Assembly (NCBI GenBank): GCA_025350055.1
Contig: JANXYK010000029.1
Span: 62,001 to 126,000 of the forward strand
DNA from: Gammaproteobacteria bacterium
GTDB taxonomy: Bacteria; Pseudomonadota; Gammaproteobacteria; Steroidobacterales; Steroidobacteraceae
Length of the DNA stretch: 64,000 nt
Reading direction: 5' to 3'
The notes under the pieces were generated by a model. That model was not told where the DNA came from, searched no databases, and saw only the letters and a program-made list of their open reading frames with translations. This document shows, piece after piece, positions 8,234 through 16,142 of the stretch (positions within the stretch are counted from its first letter, which is position 1; every line of letters starts with the position of its first letter). The position numbers and the translations under genes are program-made.

Positions 8234-8941
8234 ATGGCGACTCAGGGACGATATGCCGCGCTGGCCTGCGCGCTGCTGGCGCTGGCGGCTTTCAACGCCG
8301 GGCCTGCCTGCGCGGGCGCACTCGATCTGCTCAGTTCCAGGGATGCCTCCGGTGGCCTGCGTGCGGCGCTGGGGCAGGGCATCGATACTGCGGTTGCCAA
8401 CCTGGGAGCGACCGACGGCTTCCTCAAGAACGCCAAGGTCATTATCCCGCTGCCGCCCGCGCTGCAGAAAGTCGAGAAGGGCCTGCGGCTGATCGGGCGC
8501 GGCGGCGATGCCGATGAGCTCAAGGCGGCGATGAATCACGCTGCCGAGTCGGCGATGGCCGAGGCCAAGCCGGTGCTCAAGCAGGCGCTGCAACGCATGA
8601 CGCTCACGGATGCCAAGGGCATTCTCACGGGCAGCGATGATGCCGGCACGCAGTATTTCCAGCGCACCACGGCGAGCACGCTGAGCACGAAGTTCAAGCC
8701 GATCGTGGCGCGCGCCACGGCGCGGCTCAAGATCGCCTCGCTCTACGATGAGTACGCGGGCAAGGCCGCCGCGCTCGGCCTGGTGAAGAACGAAGACGCC
8801 AACCTCGATGACTACGTGACCGCGCGGGCGCTCAGCGGCCTGTACACCGTGATGGCCGATGAAGAGCGCGCGATCCGCAAGGATCCGCTCGGCCAGGCCA
8901 GTTCGCTGGTCAAGAAAGTGTTCGGCGCGCTGCAGAAATAG
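8234..8941 (+). CDS. Secreted DUF4197 family protein
   Basis: 235 residues from the ATG at 8234, which has a purine-rich site (GGGGGCGG) just upstream. A signal peptide is clear: MATQGRYAALACALLALAAF ending near PACAGA. The mature protein is helical and carries the DUF4197 pattern: LRAALGQGIDTAVANLG, FLKNAKVIIPLPPALQKVEKGLR, an A-x-P-VLKQAL segment, and TTASTLSTKFKPIVARA. The C-terminus has LDDYVTARALSGLYTVMADEE and ends with an amphipathic helix. It is a periplasmic protein family of unknown function. It follows the helicase gene by 17 bases. Confidence 0.85.
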   Translation: MATQGRYAALACALLALAAFNAGPACAGALDLLSSRDASGGLRAALGQGIDTAVANLGATDGFLKNAKVIIPLPPALQKVEKGLRLIGRGGDADELKAAMNHAAESAMAEAKPVLKQALQRMTLTDAKGILTGSDDAGTQYFQRTTASTLSTKFKPIVARATARLKIASLYDEYAGKAAALGLVKNEDANLDDYVTARALSGLYTVMADEERAIRKDPLGQASSLVKKVFGALQK

Positions 8942-9000
8942 GTCGCGCCAGCGCTCGCGGCGCCGGCGACAGGGGCGACACGGGCGACTACAGCGCGCGA

Positions 9001-10944
9001 CTACGGCTCGAGGTACGCGTAGCCGTCCAGTTCCTGCTCGTAGAAGCGCTTGAGCGCCTGGCTCTCGGCCACCGACATGCGCCCTTCACGCACGGCGCGT
9101 TCGCAATCGCGCGCCAGCGCGGGCGCCAGCTCGGCGACGTCGTACTCCATGTACTCGAGCACCTTGTTGGCGGTGTCGCCCTTGACCACTTCCTCGATCC
9201 ACCAGCCGCCCTCGTCGTGCAAGCGGATGTGCACCACGTGCGTGTCGCCGAACAGGTTGTGCAGGTCGCCCAGCGTTTCCTGGTAGGCACCGACCAGGAA
9301 GGCCGCGAGGTAGTACTCCTCGCCGGCCTTCAGTTCATGCAGCTCGAGCGTGCGCTTGGCCTCGCGCGCGCTCACGAAGCGATCGATGCGCCCATCCGAA
9401 TCGCAGGTGATGTCGGCCAGCACACCGTTGCGCGTCGGCCGCTCATTGAGCCGGTGGATCGGCATGATCGGAAACTGCTGGTCGATGGCCCAGCTGTCGG
9501 GCAGCGACTGGAACAGCGAGAAGTTGCAGAAGTAGATGTCGGAGAGCACGTTCTCGAGGTCTTCGAGCTCCTCGGGCGTTTCGCCGAGCTTGCGGCAGCA
9601 GGCGCGGATGCGCTCGCAGGTGCCCCAGTACAGCCGCTCGGCGAGGCCGCGATGCGCCAGCGACAGCAGGCCGAGGTTGAACATCTGCAAGGCCTGGTCG
9701 CGCGCCGTCTGCGCATCGTGGTAGCACTCCACCAGGCGGCGCTCATCGACGATGCGCCAGGCGTCGTACAGATCGCGTACCGGTTGCGGCAGGGTGGTGC
9801 CGGGCGCGGCGGCTTCCTCGGCGGCCACCTGGAAGCGATCGAGCCGCGAGCTGCCCAGCGTGTTGAAGATCAGCACGCTGTGGTGCGCGGCGATGGCGCG
9901 CCCCGACTCGCTGACGATCATCGGGTGCGCGATGCCACGCGTGTTGCAGACGCTGGCCACCCGGTACACCACATCGTTGGCGTATTCATTGAGCGTGTAG
10001 TTCATCGAGGAGGCGAAGTTGGTGCCGGTGCCGTCGTAGTCGACTCCGAGACCGCCACCCACGTCGATGTATTCCAGGCCCGCGCCCAGCTGCTTCAGCT
10101 CGGCGTACACATGCGCCAGTTCGTTGATGGCTTCCTTGACGCGGCGAATGTCCTGCAGCTGGCTGCCCGGGTGGCAATGCACCAGCTTGAGGCAGTCTTC
10201 CATGCCGCGCGCGCGCAAGGCGGCCAGCAGGTCGATGATCTCGGTGACGAACAGGCCGAACTTCGATTTCTCGCCAGCCGAGTCGCGCCAGCGACCTGAA
10301 CCTTCGCTCGCCAGCTTCACGCGCACGCCCAGTCGCGGGCGCACGCCATAGGTTTCGGCATGGCGCAGGATCAGCGCCAGCTCGTCGAAATTCTCGACCA
10401 CCGGGATGATGGTGCGGCCGAGCTTCGTGGCCAGGATCACCGCCTCGATGTAGCTGGAATCCTTGAAGCCGTTGCAGATGATGAGCCGGTCGCTGGCCGC
10501 CTCGGTCGTGGCCATGACGGCCAGCAGCTCCGGCTTGGAGCCCACCTCCAGCCCGAAGCCGAATTCCTTGCCGTAGCGGTAGACCTCGTTGACCACCAGG
10601 CGCTGCTGGTTGACCTTGATCGGGAACACCGCGGCATAGCGGTTGCGATAGTCGTTTTCCGCGATCGCCCGCGCGAAGGCGTCGTGCAGGTGGCGCAGGC
10701 GATGGGCCAGGATGTCCGAGAAGCGCACCACCACGGGCGCCGCCAGATCGCGCGCCTGCAGCCCCTCGACCACTTCGTGCAGGTCGATTTCCCGGGCCGG
10801 CGTGGTATCGGGCCGCACCACTACGTTGCCGGCCTCGTTGATGGAAAAGTAGCCTGATCCCCAGGCCGGCACGCTGTAGAGCTCGAGCGCGTCGTCCACG
10901 CTCCAGCTGCCATTGCCGCGGCGCGGTGTAGATTGCTGACTCAT
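9001..10944 (-). CDS. speA: Biosynthetic arginine decarboxylase SpeA
   Basis: 647 residues, close to the usual 630-660 of SpeA. It converts arginine to agmatine, the first step of putrescine synthesis by the agmatine route. It is a fold-III PLP enzyme: the Schiff-base lysine lies in AVFPIKVNQQR (K110), followed by EVGSKPELLAVMA, the HCHPGSQ-type motif KLVHCHPGSQLQDI, and the phosphate-binding DVGGGLGVDYDGT. The second domain has FNLGLLSLA, FSLFQSLPDSWAI and the LGDLHNLFGDTH block. The start MSQQSTPRR was chosen because upstream residues are not conserved in character. It lies divergent from a GST gene and close to homospermidine synthase, suggesting a polyamine locus. Confidence 0.95.
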   Translation of the reverse strand: MSQQSTPRRGNGSWSVDDALELYSVPAWGSGYFSINEAGNVVVRPDTTPAREIDLHEVVEGLQARDLAAPVVVRFSDILAHRLRHLHDAFARAIAENDYRNRYAAVFPIKVNQQRLVVNEVYRYGKEFGFGLEVGSKPELLAVMATTEAASDRLIICNGFKDSSYIEAVILATKLGRTIIPVVENFDELALILRHAETYGVRPRLGVRVKLASEGSGRWRDSAGEKSKFGLFVTEIIDLLAALRARGMEDCLKLVHCHPGSQLQDIRRVKEAINELAHVYAELKQLGAGLEYIDVGGGLGVDYDGTGTNFASSMNYTLNEYANDVVYRVASVCNTRGIAHPMIVSESGRAIAAHHSVLIFNTLGSSRLDRFQVAAEEAAAPGTTLPQPVRDLYDAWRIVDERRLVECYHDAQTARDQALQMFNLGLLSLAHRGLAERLYWGTCERIRACCRKLGETPEELEDLENVLSDIYFCNFSLFQSLPDSWAIDQQFPIMPIHRLNERPTRNGVLADITCDSDGRIDRFVSAREAKRTLELHELKAGEEYYLAAFLVGAYQETLGDLHNLFGDTHVVHIRLHDEGGWWIEEVVKGDTANKVLEYMEYDVAELAPALARDCERAVREGRMSVAESQALKRFYEQELDGYAYLEP

Positions 10945-11051
10945 CCGCTGTACGCCTCGCTGTACCCTTGCCCTGATCGGCGCGCGCACGATAGCAAAAG
11001 ACGATTGCAAAATCAGGGATGCCGTTACAATCGCCGCGGAGCAATCACCCT

Positions 11052-11696
11052 ATGGCCATCGATCTGTACTGGGGTAGCGGCAGCGCCTATTGCTGGCGAG
11101 TCATGCTCGCGCTCGAGCACAAAGGCCTCAAGTACCGCAGCCACCAGCTGAAATTCGACCAGCAGGAGCACAAGGCCCCGCAGCTGCTGGCCATGAATCC
11201 GCGCGGCCAGCTGCCGGTGCTGCGCGACGATGACTACGTGTGCTTCGAGTCGGTCGCGATCCTGTACTACCTCGACCGCAAATATCCGCAGCAGCCGATT
11301 TTCGGCACCAGCCCCGAGGAGGCCGGCGTGATCATGCGCGTGATCTGCGAATACCAGGCCTACGCCGAACCCAGCCTGATGCAGATCGCGCAGGAAATGC
11401 TGTACGTGCGCGAACCCACGCTCAACGAGAGCACCCACGAGGCGATGCAGCGCGTCGCCAGCGAAGCGCGCACCATCGAACGCCGCCTCGCGCAATCCGA
11501 CTGGGTGGTGGGCGAGCGTTTCTCCGCCGCCGACATGGTGATCTACCCCGATATCCTGTTGCTGCTGCGGGCACTGGCGGTGCCTGGTGCGCGCGAACTG
11601 GCAGCACGGTTTCTGCCGCTGGAAGTGAATTACCCGGCGCTCGGCCGGTGGCTCGGCCGCGTCGCGGCGCTGGCGCCGGATCTAAAAGTCGCATAA
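11052..11696 (+). CDS. Glutathione S-transferase family protein
   Basis: 214 residues from ATG 11052, with GGAG 9 bases upstream. The N-terminal thioredoxin-like domain has YWGSGSAYCWRVMLALEHKGLKY, with Ser and Cys in the active-site region, then NPRGQLPVLRDDDYVCFESVAILYYLD containing the cis-Pro and the ES pair that bind glutathione. The C-terminal helical domain includes WVVGERFSAADMVIYPDI, the N-capping box of GSTs. Cytosolic; substrate not deducible. It sits between speA and homospermidine synthase, but whether it acts on polyamine conjugates is only a guess from position. Confidence 0.85.
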   Translation: MAIDLYWGSGSAYCWRVMLALEHKGLKYRSHQLKFDQQEHKAPQLLAMNPRGQLPVLRDDDYVCFESVAILYYLDRKYPQQPIFGTSPEEAGVIMRVICEYQAYAEPSLMQIAQEMLYVREPTLNESTHEAMQRVASEARTIERRLAQSDWVVGERFSAADMVIYPDILLLLRALAVPGARELAARFLPLEVNYPALGRWLGRVAALAPDLKVA

Positions 11697-11722
11697 ACCG
11701 CGCGATCGGGCGCAGGCGCGAA

Positions 11723-11743
11723 GGGGTACGACTTTCCTACCCC
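11723..11743. promoter_or_regulatory. GGGGTA-N9-TACCCC inverted repeat
   Basis: A perfect 6-base inverted repeat (GGGGTA at 11723-11728, TACCCC at 11738-11743) lies in the 228-base gap between the GST gene and homospermidine synthase, about 180 bases before the latter. There is no T-tract, so it does not look like an intrinsic terminator. A dimeric regulator site is possible, as is a simple hairpin. The rest of the gap shows no open frame or clear promoter. Confidence 0.35.
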
Positions 11744-11924
11744 CGGGGCACACGATGTGGTCGCCCCTCCGTGGCGAGCACAACGTAGCGATCACCTCCC
11801 CGAGCCTGTACGGGCGCCTCTTGGTCAGTGTTTTCGCGGTTTTCCTGCAGCGCTGGCGTCGGAAGAAGGCGATTGCTACCCTGCACCCTCACCGCATAAA
11901 GAGGCGACAACAACAGGGTTCATC

Positions 11925-13343
11925 ATGACTGAAAAACTGCACTACAACGACTTCCCGGGACGCATCATTTTCGTGGGCTTTGGCGCAATCGGTCAGGGGG
12001 TCTTGCCGCTGATCTTGCGTCACATAGGTTGCCCGGCGTCGCGCATGTCGATTGTCAGTGCAGACGAGCTGGGGCGCGAAGAAGCGCAGCGCTACGGCGT
12101 CAAGTTCCAGAAAGAGCGCATCACGCGCGAAAGCCTGCGCCGCACGCTCGACCCGCTGGTGGGGCGCGGCGACTTCATCGTCAATGTCTCGGTGGATGTT
12201 TCCACCATCGCGCTGATCCGCTACGCCTGGGAAAAAGGCGCGATGTACATCGATACCTGCATTGAACCCTGGCCCGGTGGCTACACTGATCCGGCCACGC
12301 CGATCGCCCGCCGCACCAACTACGCGCTGCGCACCGAGGCGTTGGCATTGCGCAGCAGCGGACAGCGGCAACCGACCGCGGTGCTCACGCACGGCGCGAA
12401 CCCGGGGCTGGTCTCGCACCTGGTGAAGCAGGCGATGCTGAATATCGCCGCCGATCTGAAGCTCGATGCCGGCAACCCGAGTACGCGCGCCGATTGGGCG
12501 GCACTCGGCCAGCTGCTGGACGTGCGCGCGGTGCACATCGCCGAGCGCGACACGCAGGTGTCGAGCATCCCCAAGGAACCGAACGAATTCGTGAACACCT
12601 GGTCGGTAGAAGGCTTCGTCTCCGAAGGTTCGCAGCCCGCTGAACTCGGCTGGGGATCACATGAGCGCAACTTCCCGCGCGATGGCAAGCGCTTCGACTT
12701 CGGCGACGGCGCCGCGATCTACCTGATGCAGCCGGGCGTCGCCACGCGCGTACGCAGCTGGGCGCCGAATGCCGGCCCCTACCACGGCTTCCTGATCACC
12801 CACGGTGAAGCGATCTCGATCGCCGACTATTTCACCGTGGTCAAGGATTCCAACGTCGAGTACCGCCCGACCGTTCACTACTCCTATCACCCCTCCGACA
12901 ATGCCCTGCTCTCCGTGCACGAGTTCTCCGGCCGCAACTACGAGATGCAGGACCGCAAACGCATCATGATGGACGACATCACCACCGGCATCGACGAACT
13001 CGGCGTACTCCTGGTGGGCCACAAGAAGAACGCCTACTGGTACGGCTCGCAACTGGGCATCGACGAAGCACGCAAGCTGGCGCCATACAACAGCGCAACG
13101 ACCCTGCAGGTTACTGTCGCCGTGCTCTCGGGCATCGTGTGGGCCATGGAGAACCCCAACCGCGGCGTAGTCGAACCCGACGAGATGGATTTCAAGCGTT
13201 GCCTTGAGATCTGCCTGCCCTACCTCGGCCCGGTCGTTGGCCAGTACACCGACTGGACGCCGCTCAGTGACCGGGAGCGGTTGTTCCCGGAAGACCTCGA
13301 TAAATCGGATCCTTGGCAGTTCAAGAACGTGCGGGTCAGCTGA
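11925..13343 (+). CDS. hss: Homospermidine synthase
   Basis: 472 residues from ATG 11925; bacterial HSS enzymes are close to this length. It makes sym-homospermidine from putrescine by an NAD+-dependent aminobutyl transfer. The N-terminal Rossmann nucleotide motif is IIFVGFGAIGQG (residues 14-25). Further family features are FIVNVSVDVSTIALIRYAWEKG, the YIDTCIEPWPGGY segment, HGANPGLVSHLVKQA, and in the C-terminal half PYHGFLITHGEAISIADYFTV. A longer in-frame reading exists upstream but lacks conserved character. It probably takes putrescine derived from agmatine made by the nearby SpeA. Its stop overlaps the end of the convergent greB remnant by 8 bases. Confidence 0.93.
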   Translation: MTEKLHYNDFPGRIIFVGFGAIGQGVLPLILRHIGCPASRMSIVSADELGREEAQRYGVKFQKERITRESLRRTLDPLVGRGDFIVNVSVDVSTIALIRYAWEKGAMYIDTCIEPWPGGYTDPATPIARRTNYALRTEALALRSSGQRQPTAVLTHGANPGLVSHLVKQAMLNIAADLKLDAGNPSTRADWAALGQLLDVRAVHIAERDTQVSSIPKEPNEFVNTWSVEGFVSEGSQPAELGWGSHERNFPRDGKRFDFGDGAAIYLMQPGVATRVRSWAPNAGPYHGFLITHGEAISIADYFTVVKDSNVEYRPTVHYSYHPSDNALLSVHEFSGRNYEMQDRKRIMMDDITTGIDELGVLLVGHKKNAYWYGSQLGIDEARKLAPYNSATTLQVTVAVLSGIVWAMENPNRGVVEPDEMDFKRCLEICLPYLGPVVGQYTDWTPLSDRERLFPEDLDKSDPWQFKNVRVS

Positions 13344-13860
13344 GGCGCAGGCGCGATCGGGCGGGCGGGTACGAGATTTCAACTATCACGTAGGATTTTT
13401 GGCCGCCGGGCACGACGACGGTGACTTCGGCGTCCAGTGGTTTACTGAGCAGCGCGCGCGCAAGAGGCGCGTCCATGCTGATGCCGCGCTCGACATCGGC
13501 AAATTCGTCGGGCCCTACTATGTGGTGACAAACGCGTTCACCTGCGTCGTCCTCTAGCGTCACCAGCGCACCAAAAAAAACCTTCTTTGGGTCACTCGGC
13601 GGTTTGCTGACCACCACCATTCCTTCCAGCCTTTTGCGCAGGTGTCGCACGCGTGCATCGATTTCCCTGAGGCGGCGTTTTCCATAGGTGTAGTCGGCGT
13701 TTTCCGAGCGGTCGCCCTGGGCGGCGGCGGCGCAGACGGCTTGCGTGACGCGCGGGCGCTAGACGCGCCAGAGCTGTTCGAGCTCAGAGCGCAGGCGGGC
13801 CTCGCCGGCAACTGTGATGTATTTTGAACTTTGCGGTACTGGTGGGCGGTAGCGGCTCAA
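13336..13860 (-). pseudogene. greB: greB, transcription elongation factor, with in-frame TAG at codon 34
   Basis: Read on the minus strand from a TTG at 13860 (GGAG 5 bases upstream) to a TGA at 13336-13338, the frame gives a complete GreB of 174 codons apart from one TAG at 13759-13761. Before the stop: MSRYRPPVPQSSKYITVAGE and SELEQLWRV. After it: RPRVTQAV, the coiled-coil tip GDRSENADYTYGKRRLREID with the acidic residues needed for RNA cleavage, then VFFGALVTLEDDAGE, IVGPDEFADVERGISMDAPLARALL and a normal C-terminus. In E. coli GreB the corresponding codon in LWREERPEV is Glu, so GAG to TAG explains it. It could be a recent pseudogene, a suppressed codon, or a sequencing error. Downstream restart would lose most of the coiled coil. 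Confidence 0.85.
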
Positions 13861-13933
13861 ACGGGGCTCCGGCGGGGGCAGATGTGCAGTGGCTCACAGC
13901 GTGGCCCGTGGGGCGCGGCGTAGGCTCGGAGCC

Positions 13934-14131
13934 ATGGGTAGCAAGTACTACGCCCATTTTATAGCCGACTCGCAACACGTTGCGCAGGCGGGTGAATGGA
14001 GTGGCGTCGTGGAATTGACCCGGCCGCTGCGCCAGCGGGCCGAAGAGTACGAACTCTCGGAAGTGCTGGCCGGCAGCATGGAACTTGAAGCCGAGGAGAT
14101 CCGCATCCTGGACTGGTCTCCTCTGCACTGA
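13934..14131 (+). CDS. Small protein of unknown function
   Basis: 65 residues from the ATG at 13934 (MGSKYYAHFIADS). The protein is acidic at its C-terminal half and ends with LEAEEIRILDWSPLH. No signal peptide or membrane segment is seen. The body, ADSQHVAQAGEWSGVVELTRPLRQRAEEYELSEVLAG, looks like a compact alpha-beta protein and has plausible codon use. A strong intrinsic terminator follows 48 bases after the stop, supporting a real transcript. The gene is divergent from greB. I do not recognise the family. Confidence 0.6.
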   Translation: MGSKYYAHFIADSQHVAQAGEWSGVVELTRPLRQRAEEYELSEVLAGSMELEAEEIRILDWSPLH

Positions 14132-14179
14132 CGAATCCCCTGGCGGACTTTACTCCCCTCTTGTAAGTCCGCTCCTCCC

Positions 14180-14207
14180 ATGCCCCGGCTTGCCGGGGCA
14201 TTTTTTT
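14180..14207 (+). terminator. Intrinsic (Rho-independent) terminator
   Basis: Stem ATGCCCCGGC / GCCGGGGCAT (14180-14189 and 14192-14201) with a 2-base loop, followed by seven T (14201-14207). It ends the transcript of the small gene at 13934-14131. It also shows that an in-frame ATG at 14180 is not the start of the following phospholipase gene. Confidence 0.92.
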
Positions 14208-14221
14208 GTACAGTGGCAGCC

Positions 14222-15406
14222 GTGAACGGCACTGCACTGAAATCCTGCACGCTGGGCCAGCACCAGGGGCAGTGGCTGCCTGACGGTGATTCGGCCTATG
14301 CGGCCATGAACGCACTGATCGATGGGGCGCGCGAACTCGTGTGCCTGGAGAGCTATCTGGTGCGCTGCGCGGCGCCCAACGCCGGGGTCAAGGCCCATGC
14401 CGATCCGGCCGCGCGCCTGCTGGCGACGCTGCTACGCGCTTGCGCGCGCGGCGTGCGGGTGCGCGTGCTGTATGACGCCTTCGGTTCCGAGGGCTTGCCC
14501 GCCGACTTCTTTGCGCCGCTGCGTGCGGCGGGTGGCGAGGTGCGCGTGTTCAGTGCAGCACGGCGGCTGCGTCTCTCCTGCCGCGACCATCGCAAACTCC
14601 TGGTCTGTGATGATCGCATCGCCATTGTGGGTGGCATCAACATCGCGCCCGAATATGCCGGCGATGGCATCACCCGCGGTTGGCGCGACCAGGCCTTGCA
14701 GATCGAGGGGCCGGTGGTCACGGCGCTGGCGGCGAGCTTTGCGGCAATGTATGCGCTGGCGCCGGTGAGCGCCACCGCGATGCGCACTTTTCGCCACCTG
14801 GTGCGTGCCACGGCGGTCGGCGGCGGTGCGGTGCGGCTGCTCACCAGCGGCCCGGGCTGGCCGCACGGCCGGCTGCGCCAGGCCTTGCGCGCCGATCTGC
14901 AGCGCGCCCACGCGGTGCATTGCATGGCCGCCTATTTCCTGCCGCCGGCTGGCATCCGGCGTGCGCTGCGGCGCGTGCGCCAGCGTGGCGGCGCCGTGAC
15001 GCTGCTGCTGGGCGCCTTGAGCGATGTGCCGGTAGCGCGCTACGCAGCCGAGCATCTGTATGCGCGCATCCTTGCAGGCGGCGCGCGCCTGTTCGAATAC
15101 CAGCCGCAGGTGCTGCACGCGAAACTGCTGGTGATGGACGACACGGTCTACGTGGGTTCCTGCAACCTTGATCGACGCAGTCTCGACATCAACTACGAGC
15201 TGCTGCTGCGGCTCGAGTGGCCGGAGCTGGCCGCGCAGGCGCGGGATTTATTTGCCGGGTCGCTGGTGCACAGCCGCGCCGTTCCCGCAGCGCAGTGGCG
15301 TGCGCGCCGGCATTGGTGGGAGCGCTGGCGTTCGCGCTTCGCCTACTGGTTGCTGACGCGCGTGGATCCGCTGCTGGCGCGCCGACCCTTGCGACCGCTG
15401 ACCTGA
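14222..15406 (+). CDS. Phospholipase D-family cardiolipin synthase-like protein
   Basis: 394 residues from GTG 14222; the earlier ATG at 14180 lies inside a terminator. Two HKD motifs are intact: H123-x-K125-x4-D130 (DHRKLLVCDD) followed by VGGINI, and H299-x-K301-x4-D306 (LHAKLLVMDD) followed by GSCNLDRRSLDINYE. This pair forms the active site of bacterial cardiolipin synthases of the ClsB/ClsC type, which transfer phosphatidyl groups at the inner membrane. There are no N-terminal membrane helices, as in ClsB. It is the first gene after the terminator and heads a long plus-strand run of envelope-related genes. Confidence 0.85.
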   Translation: MNGTALKSCTLGQHQGQWLPDGDSAYAAMNALIDGARELVCLESYLVRCAAPNAGVKAHADPAARLLATLLRACARGVRVRVLYDAFGSEGLPADFFAPLRAAGGEVRVFSAARRLRLSCRDHRKLLVCDDRIAIVGGINIAPEYAGDGITRGWRDQALQIEGPVVTALAASFAAMYALAPVSATAMRTFRHLVRATAVGGGAVRLLTSGPGWPHGRLRQALRADLQRAHAVHCMAAYFLPPAGIRRALRRVRQRGGAVTLLLGALSDVPVARYAAEHLYARILAGGARLFEYQPQVLHAKLLVMDDTVYVGSCNLDRRSLDINYELLLRLEWPELAAQARDLFAGSLVHSRAVPAAQWRARRHWWERWRSRFAYWLLTRVDPLLARRPLRPLT

Positions 15407-15521
15407 TTCACGCGCCGCCGCTCCTGCTGCGCACCACGGCACTCGCCGCGGTTGGCGTGCGACCGCTTTGCCGGTAATCTGGCGTCCTTTCCGGCCAGCG
15501 TCTGGCCAGTGGAGATTCGAC

Positions 15522-16142
15522 ATGCAAGCGATCCGGGTATTGTTGGTGGCCTCGGTGGTGGCGCTGCTCAGCGGCTGCGGTTACAACCGCATCCAGGGGC
15601 AGGATGAGACGGTCAAGGCCGCCTGGTCCGATGTGATCAGCCAATACCAGCGGCGTGCCGACCTGGTGCCCAATCTGGTGGCCACGGTCAAAGGCTATGC
15701 CGAGCAGGAAAAGAGCGTGCTGTTGGGCGTCACCGAGGCGCGCGCCAAGGTGGGCACGATCCAGGCCACTCCCGAGCTGGTCAACGACGAGGCCGCGTTC
15801 AAGAAATTCCAGGCCGCGCAGGGCGAACTGAGTTCGGCGCTCAAGAGCCTGATCGCGGTCAGCGAGAATTATCCGCAGCTGAAATCCGACCAGAACTTCC
15901 GCGACCTGCAGGCACAGCTGGAAGGCACGGAGAATCGAATCGCCGTGGCCCGTACCCGCTATATTGATGCTGTGCGCGAATACAACGTCACGATCCGCTC
16001 GTTCCCGAGCAACCTGACGGCGATGATCTTCAAGTACCAGACCAAGCCCAATTTCACGGTCGAGAACGAAGCGGCGATCGCCAAGCCGCCGACGGTCGAC
16101 TTTGGCGCCGCAGCACCTGCGGGTAAACCCGCCGGACAATAG
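15522..16142 (+). CDS. lemA: LemA family lipoprotein
   Basis: 206 residues from ATG 15522, with GGAG 7 bases upstream. It has a signal peptide with lipobox LLSGCGYN, so it is likely lipid-anchored. The body is the LemA all-alpha domain: NRIQGQDETVKAAWSDVISQYQRRADLVPNLV, then a long helical segment with SALKSLIAVSENYPQLKSDQNF and LEGTENRIAVARTRYIDAVREYN, ending with the conserved FPSNLTAMIFKYQTKPNF. Molecular function is unsettled in the literature. It is linked to two TPM-domain genes that follow with overlapping starts, the standard lemA-tpm arrangement. Confidence 0.93.
   Translation: MQAIRVLLVASVVALLSGCGYNRIQGQDETVKAAWSDVISQYQRRADLVPNLVATVKGYAEQEKSVLLGVTEARAKVGTIQATPELVNDEAAFKKFQAAQGELSSALKSLIAVSENYPQLKSDQNFRDLQAQLEGTENRIAVARTRYIDAVREYNVTIRSFPSNLTAMIFKYQTKPNFTVENEAAIAKPPTVDFGAAAPAGKPAGQ

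Noticed and set aside
13560..13811. Short minus-strand open frame as a separate gene before the greB C-terminal frame
   Set aside because: It is in a different frame from greB. The true upstream frame, read across the TAG at 13759-13761, gives the GreB N-terminus.
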